Origin: PVC group bacterium
GTDB taxonomy: Bacteria; Verrucomicrobiota; Kiritimatiellia; SS1-B-03-39; UBA6053
Direction: 5' to 3'
Length of the DNA stretch: 10,157 nt
NCBI GenBank assembly: GCA_003565815.1
Contig: PXAS01000331.1
Span: 1 to 10,157 of the forward strand
Shown: positions 6,572 to 10,157 of the stretch, piece after piece
Numbering within the stretch: position 1 is the stretch's first letter
Layout: every line of letters starts with the position of its first letter
Notes under the pieces: model-generated
Told to the model about the DNA's origin: nothing
Database searches by the model: none
The model's input: the letters and a program-made list of their open reading frames with translations, nothing else
Translations under genes and position numbers: made by a program

Positions 6572-8059
6572 ATGAGCCAACATTTGAGCCAACATTTCCA
6601 CCATCATGAAATTCCGGAAGGCCTCAGCTACGACGACGTATTGCTGATCCCCCAACGCAGCGCCGTCCTGCCCGCCGCCGCCCGCGTCAATACCCGCGTC
6701 ACCAACGAATTGCTTCTCAACATCCCCCTGGTTTCCTCGGCCATGGACACCGTGACCGAAGACCGCCTGGCGATTGCCCTCGCCCGCGAAGGCGGCCTCG
6801 GCGTCATCCATCGCAACAATTCCATCGAGGAACAGGCGCAAATGGTGCGCAACGTCAAACGCAGCGAAAACATCGTCATCGACACCCCCGTCACCACCAC
6901 CCCCGACTCCACCTTGGCGGACCTGCTGGAAATCATGGATCGCCGTGGGGTCAGCGGCTTTCCGGTGGTGGAAGACGACGGCCGTTTGGTGGGGATCATC
7001 ACCAGCCGCGACATCGGCTATCACGACAACCCCGCCGCCATCAAAGTACACGAGGTCATGACCCCCCTCGAAAGGCTCGTTACCGGCAAACCCGGCTACA
7101 GCCTGGAGGACGCTCGCGCCATCCTCTACAAACACCGTATCGAAAAACTTCCCCTGGTCGATGGCGATGGACGCTTGGTGGGCATGATGACCGGCGCTGA
7201 CATCGAAAAAAGCACCATGTACCAGAACGCCGCCAAAGACAAACACGGTCACCTGCTCGCCGGCGGCGCCATTGGCGTGGGACCGGACGCCTTGGACCGC
7301 GCCACCGCCCTGTTGGAGGCGGGGTGCGACGCCCTCTTCATCGACGCCGCCACCGGACACACCGAAACCACCCTCGGCGTGCTCGACCGCATCAAAAAAC
7401 ATCTGCCCGACGCCCGGGTGGTCGCGGGCAACGTGGTCACCCCCGAAGGGGCCCACGATTTGATTGCCGCCGGCGCCGCCGCCGTGAAAGTGGGCGTGGG
7501 GCCCGGCTCGATTTGCACCACCCGGGTCATTGCCGGCGTGGGCATGCCCCAGTTCACCGCCGTGCAAAACGTGGCCCCGGTTTGCCATGAAGCCGGCATT
7601 CCCCTCATCGCCGACGGCGGCCTCCGCTATTCGGGGGACATCGTCAAGGCCCTGGCCGCAGGTGCGAACGTGGTCATGGTCGGTTCGCTGCTGGCGGGCA
7701 CCGACGAAAGTCCGGGCGCACTCGTCCGCATGCAGGGCCGCAACTACAAGGAATATCGCGGCATGGGCAGCACCGGGGCCATGCGCAAAGGCAGCGGCGA
7801 CCGCTACGGCCAAAACTCCTCCGGCAAACTCGTTCCCGAGGGCGTGGAAGCGCGGGTTCCCTACAAGGGCGCCCTCGCCGCGGTGGTCTTCCAACTCATG
7901 GGCGGACTCCGCTCCGGCATGGGCTATGTCGGCGCCCACGACCTCGACGAATTGCGCGCCAACGCCAAATTCACCCGCATCACCGCCGGCGGATTGCGGG
8001 AAAGCCATCCCCACGACGTTTTCATGACCGAGGAACCGGTCAACTACAGCGCTTCTTAA
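6572..8059 (+). CDS. guaB: Inosine-5'-monophosphate dehydrogenase
   Basis: IMP dehydrogenase oxidises IMP to XMP with NAD+, the committed step to guanine nucleotides. The 495-residue length is normal. Visible elements are [11 protein letters not shown] (17-27), the beta-alpha barrel start [11 protein letters not shown] (53-63), two CBS domains at about 100-215 ([20 protein letters not shown] and the second copy [19 protein letters not shown]), the loop [15 protein letters not shown] (308-322) with catalytic Cys315, [15 protein letters not shown] (346-360), [13 protein letters not shown] (392-404), and the flap Arg411-Tyr412. The NAD-site motif reads DAATGHT (258-264), with Thr where His or Gln is usual. 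The start ATG has GAGGA 8 bp upstream (6559-6563), one of the few clear ribosome-binding sites here. The N-terminus carries a 12-bp tandem duplication and five histidines. The gene lies between pyrE and guaA in one direction. Confidence 0.98.
   Translation: MSQHLSQHFHHHEIPEGLSYDDVLLIPQRSAVLPAAARVNTRVTNELLLNIPLVSSAMDTVTEDRLAIALAREGGLGVIHRNNSIEEQAQMVRNVKRSENIVIDTPVTTTPDSTLADLLEIMDRRGVSGFPVVEDDGRLVGIITSRDIGYHDNPAAIKVHEVMTPLERLVTGKPGYSLEDARAILYKHRIEKLPLVDGDGRLVGMMTGADIEKSTMYQNAAKDKHGHLLAGGAIGVGPDALDRATALLEAGCDALFIDAATGHTETTLGVLDRIKKHLPDARVVAGNVVTPEGAHDLIAAGAAAVKVGVGPGSICTTRVIAGVGMPQFTAVQNVAPVCHEAGIPLIADGGLRYSGDIVKALAAGANVVMVGSLLAGTDESPGALVRMQGRNYKEYRGMGSTGAMRKGSGDRYGQNSSGKLVPEGVEARVPYKGALAAVVFQLMGGLRSGMGYVGAHDLDELRANAKFTRITAGGLRESHPHDVFMTEEPVNYSAS
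6573..6597 (+). repeat. 12-bp tandem duplication in the guaB start region
   Basis: TGAGCCAACATT occurs twice in immediate succession (6573-6596), and the period continues one more base. It repeats the peptide unit SQH(L/F) directly after the initiator Met. Because 12 is a multiple of three, the frame is kept. Confidence 0.85.
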
Positions 8060-8084
8060 AGCCTACAACCGGGAAATATACCTC

Positions 8085-9599
8085 ATGGAAGTTCAAATCG
8101 CCGTCCTCGATTACGGTTCGCAGTATTCCCAGCTCATCGTCCGCCGCGTGCGCGAACTGGGCTATCACGCCAAATTGTACCCCCCCCACGTCCTCAAAGA
8201 CCTCTCCGGCCTGGCCGGCGTGATCCTCTCGGGCGGCCCCAACAGCGTTTCCGATCCCGATTCCCCCGACGTGGATTTCGAGGTGCTGGAGGCGCTGGAC
8301 GTCCCCGTCCTCGGCGTCTGCTATGGCATGCAGTTGCTCAACAAAAAACTGGGCGGCGACCTCAAACCCTCTTTCACCAGCGAATACGGCCCCGCGCGCC
8401 TCTGCATCGAAAACGATGACCACCTTTTCGAGGGCATCACCAACGATTCCCAGGTGTGGATGAGCCACAGCGACACCGTCTCCCAACTCCCCCCCGGCGC
8501 GCAAATCCTCGCCCGCAATGAGGACGGCATTCCCGTGGCCCTGCAATTTCGCGAAGGATGGTTCGGCATCCAGTTCCATCCCGAAGTGACCCACAGCCAC
8601 GAAGGCCGGGGCATTCTTAAAAATTTCCTGCGTCAACTCGACGCCGACCCGGGGTTTGACGTGGAAGCCTTCAAACGCGAAGTCATCCGCGAAATCATTG
8701 CCGAAGTCGGTGACCGCGAAGTGGTTTGCGGCGTTTCCGGCGGCGTGGACAGTACCGTTTTGGCTGTTTTGCTGCACGAAGCCGGCGTCAAGGTCCATCC
8801 CATTTTCGTGGACACCGGGATGCTGCGCAAGGGAGAGGCCGTCGAGGTGCAAAAACAATTCGCGGAAGTGGGCGTTGAAATCGAAACCGTCTTCGCCGAA
8901 AAACGTTTTCTGGACGCCCTGAAAGGCGAGACAGACCCCGAAGCGAAACGCAAAATCATCGGCAACCTTTTCCTGGACGTGTTTTTTGACCACGCCGGAA
9001 CCGTGGAATTGTTTGCCCAGGGCACCCTGTATCCGGACGTCATTGAAAGCGCCACCAGCGGCTCCATCGCCTCGGTCATCAAAACCCACCACAACCGCGT
9101 CAACCGCATCATGGAACTGAAAAAGGAAGGCCGCGTACTCGAACCGCTCTCCGAGCTGTTCAAAGACGAAGTCCGCGCCCTCGGCACCTCCCTGGGCATT
9201 CCCGCCTACGCGCTCAACCGGCATCCTTTTCCCGGACCCGGACTCGCGGTTCGCTGCCCCGGCGAGGTCACCAAAGAAAAACTCGATATCCTCCGCGAAG
9301 CCGACCACATTTTCATCTCCACCCTCCGCAAACACGGCTGGTATGACAAGATCTGGCAGGCCTGCACCACATTGCTTTCCTCTAAATCCGTGGGAGTCAA
9401 AGGCGATGTCAGGGCCTACGAATATCCCGTTTCCCTGCGGGCGGTCATCAGCGAGGATGCCATGACGGCCGACTGGGTTGAAATTCCTTTCCCGGTTCTC
9501 CGGGAAATTTCCAATAAAATTCTCAATGGCGTCAGAGGGGTCAACCGCGTCCTGTACGACATTTCCACCAAGCCCCCCGCCAGCATCGAATGGGAGTGA
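8085..9599 (+). CDS. guaA: GMP synthase (glutamine-hydrolysing)
   Basis: GMP synthase aminates XMP to GMP using glutamine and ATP. The 504-residue protein has the fused two-domain form. The class I glutamine amidotransferase domain (1 to about 185) has LGVCYGMQLL with nucleophile Cys79, and FHPEVTHS with His165 and Glu167. The ATP pyrophosphatase domain follows, with the PP-loop VSGGVDSTV (217-225). The C-terminal dimerisation and XMP-binding region shows NRHPFPGPGLAVR (378-390), SSKSVGVKGDVRAYEYPVSL (432-451) and the terminal STKPPASIEWE. All expected catalytic residues are present. It starts 25 bp after guaB, the classic guaBA arrangement, so the two enzymes acting in sequence on IMP are probably cotranscribed. 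No strong ribosome-binding site is visible before the ATG. The stop is 2 bp from the stop of the convergent GlsB-like gene. Confidence 0.98.
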   Translation: MEVQIAVLDYGSQYSQLIVRRVRELGYHAKLYPPHVLKDLSGLAGVILSGGPNSVSDPDSPDVDFEVLEALDVPVLGVCYGMQLLNKKLGGDLKPSFTSEYGPARLCIENDDHLFEGITNDSQVWMSHSDTVSQLPPGAQILARNEDGIPVALQFREGWFGIQFHPEVTHSHEGRGILKNFLRQLDADPGFDVEAFKREVIREIIAEVGDREVVCGVSGGVDSTVLAVLLHEAGVKVHPIFVDTGMLRKGEAVEVQKQFAEVGVEIETVFAEKRFLDALKGETDPEAKRKIIGNLFLDVFFDHAGTVELFAQGTLYPDVIESATSGSIASVIKTHHNRVNRIMELKKEGRVLEPLSELFKDEVRALGTSLGIPAYALNRHPFPGPGLAVRCPGEVTKEKLDILREADHIFISTLRKHGWYDKIWQACTTLLSSKSVGVKGDVRAYEYPVSLRAVISEDAMTADWVEIPFPVLREISNKILNGVRGVNRVLYDISTKPPASIEWE

Positions 9600-9601
9600 G
9601 G

Positions 9602-9865
9602 CTATCGTTTTCGAGTGACCAGGGAGATCAGGAACAGCAACACCACCGCCCCCACCACCGCCGTGATTAGGGAGCCCAGGAACTCGCTTCCGGTGGTAAT
9701 CCCCAGTTGACGAAACAGCCAACCGCCAAAAATCGCGCCCACGATCCCCACCACGATATTGCCAATCAATCCAAAGCCCGAGCCCTTGACCAGCAGGCCG
9801 GAAATCCATCCCGCCAACCCCCCGAGAATTATCACGCCCAGCAGTGTCATTGTTTCGTTATTCAT
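9602..9865 (-). CDS. GlsB/YeaQ/YmgE family stress-response membrane protein
   Basis: The product is an 87-residue hydrophobic protein with three membrane segments at about 7-25, 32-50 and 62-83 and glycine-rich helices (GVIILGGLAGWISGLLVKGS, 10-29; GNIVVGIVGAIFGGWLF, 35-51). This is the pattern of the transglycosylase-associated/GlsB-YeaQ family of small inner-membrane proteins, often linked to general stress responses. The biochemical function is not established. The tail ends TRKR, suggesting a cytoplasmic C-terminus. The ATG at 9863-9865 is chosen over a start at 9928 because AGGAG lies 8 bp upstream (9874-9878), the best ribosome-binding site in the window, and the added 21 residues would be polar and atypical. 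Confidence 0.9.
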   Translation of the reverse strand: MNNETMTLLGVIILGGLAGWISGLLVKGSGFGLIGNIVVGIVGAIFGGWLFRQLGITTGSEFLGSLITAVVGAVVLLFLISLVTRKR

Positions 9866-9873
9866 CTGTACGT

Positions 9874-9878
9874 CTCCT
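9874..9878 (-). promoter_or_regulatory. Strong Shine-Dalgarno site deciding the start of the GlsB-like gene
   Basis: CTCCT on the plus strand gives AGGAG on the minus strand, 8 bp before the ATG at 9865. Most other genes here lack such a site. Confidence 0.8.
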
Positions 9879-9975
9879 AAAGATTGAATGATATGCCCGG
9901 AAATTGAGCGTGAATCATTTCCAAACATGGTACAGAGTTCTTAAGAGAATTGCAAATCATTCCGTGATGGCGTAC

Positions 9976-10107
<132 letters not shown>

Positions 10108-10110
10108 TCG

Positions 10111-10146
10111 GACAAAGTTTCAGACAAAGCTCAAGACAAAGTTCGG
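10111..10146. repeat. 12-bp tandem array, three units beginning GACAAAG
   Basis: GACAAAGTTTCA, GACAAAGCTCAA and GACAAAGTTCGG follow each other with an exact 12-bp period at the right edge. One plus frame (open from 10090 to the end, no start codon) would read SDKVSDKAQDKVREKA. With no start codon it is listed as a repeat, not a gene. Confidence 0.75.
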
Positions 10147-10157
10147 GAAAAGGCAAG

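Noticed and set aside
6458..8014. Minus-strand reading frame of 518 codons opposite guaB
   Set aside because: It is an antisense shadow of a GC-rich gene with strong codon bias. It is rich in Gly, Ala, Val and His with no domain, and guaB is certain.
9590..9612. Bidirectional terminator between guaA and the glsB-like gene
   Set aside because: Only 2 bp separate the stop codons, and no stem followed by a T-run is visible there.
8040..9809. Minus-strand reading frame of 589 codons opposite guaA
   Set aside because: Same reason; it also runs through the glsB-like gene in another frame, and its sequence has no recognisable motifs.

Overview
The window looks like chromosomal DNA from a member of the Verrucomicrobiota, probably an Opitutae/Puniceicoccales-like lineage. 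The evidence is a secreted trypsin-like protein with autotransporter-type beta repeats and the C-terminal tail typical of that phylum, weak or absent Shine-Dalgarno sites before most genes, and short AT-rich dispersed repeats between GC-rich genes. The assignment is an inference; there is no rRNA or tRNA in the window to confirm it.

Left part (1-3650, all minus strand). In transcription order: a 759-residue secreted serine-protease-like protein, a YbaK-type aminoacyl-tRNA deacylase 41 bp downstream, then a repeat-rich spacer (635-837), then a SAM-dependent methyltransferase that runs off the left edge. The methyltransferase is broken. Its N-terminal half (through motif I) and its C-terminal part lie in different frames, and the middle of the domain is missing. 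A strong inverted repeat lies over its likely promoter.

Middle (3651-5872). A 445-bp spacer holds a possible frameshifted small lipoprotein gene. It is followed by a seven-helix membrane protein (DUF4203/TMEM198-like), a convergent RluA-type pseudouridine synthase, and a divergent small DUF3634-like gene.

Right part (5975-9865). pyrE, guaB and guaA are packed head to tail with gaps of 15 and 25 bp and look like one nucleotide-synthesis operon. PyrE makes OMP for pyrimidines; GuaB and GuaA convert IMP to XMP and then GMP. guaA converges on a small GlsB/YeaQ-type membrane protein gene with only 2 bp between the stop codons.

Right edge (9866-10157). This is a second repeat island. It shares the ATATTGCAACAGGTATTTTC element with the left island and adds a 7-bp tandem array and a 12-bp tandem array. 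I see no CRISPR array, transposase, phage gene, tRNA or rRNA, and no evidence of a defence system or other novel multi-gene system. The most unusual items are the decayed methyltransferase with its intact operator-like palindrome, and the two mosaic repeat islands.
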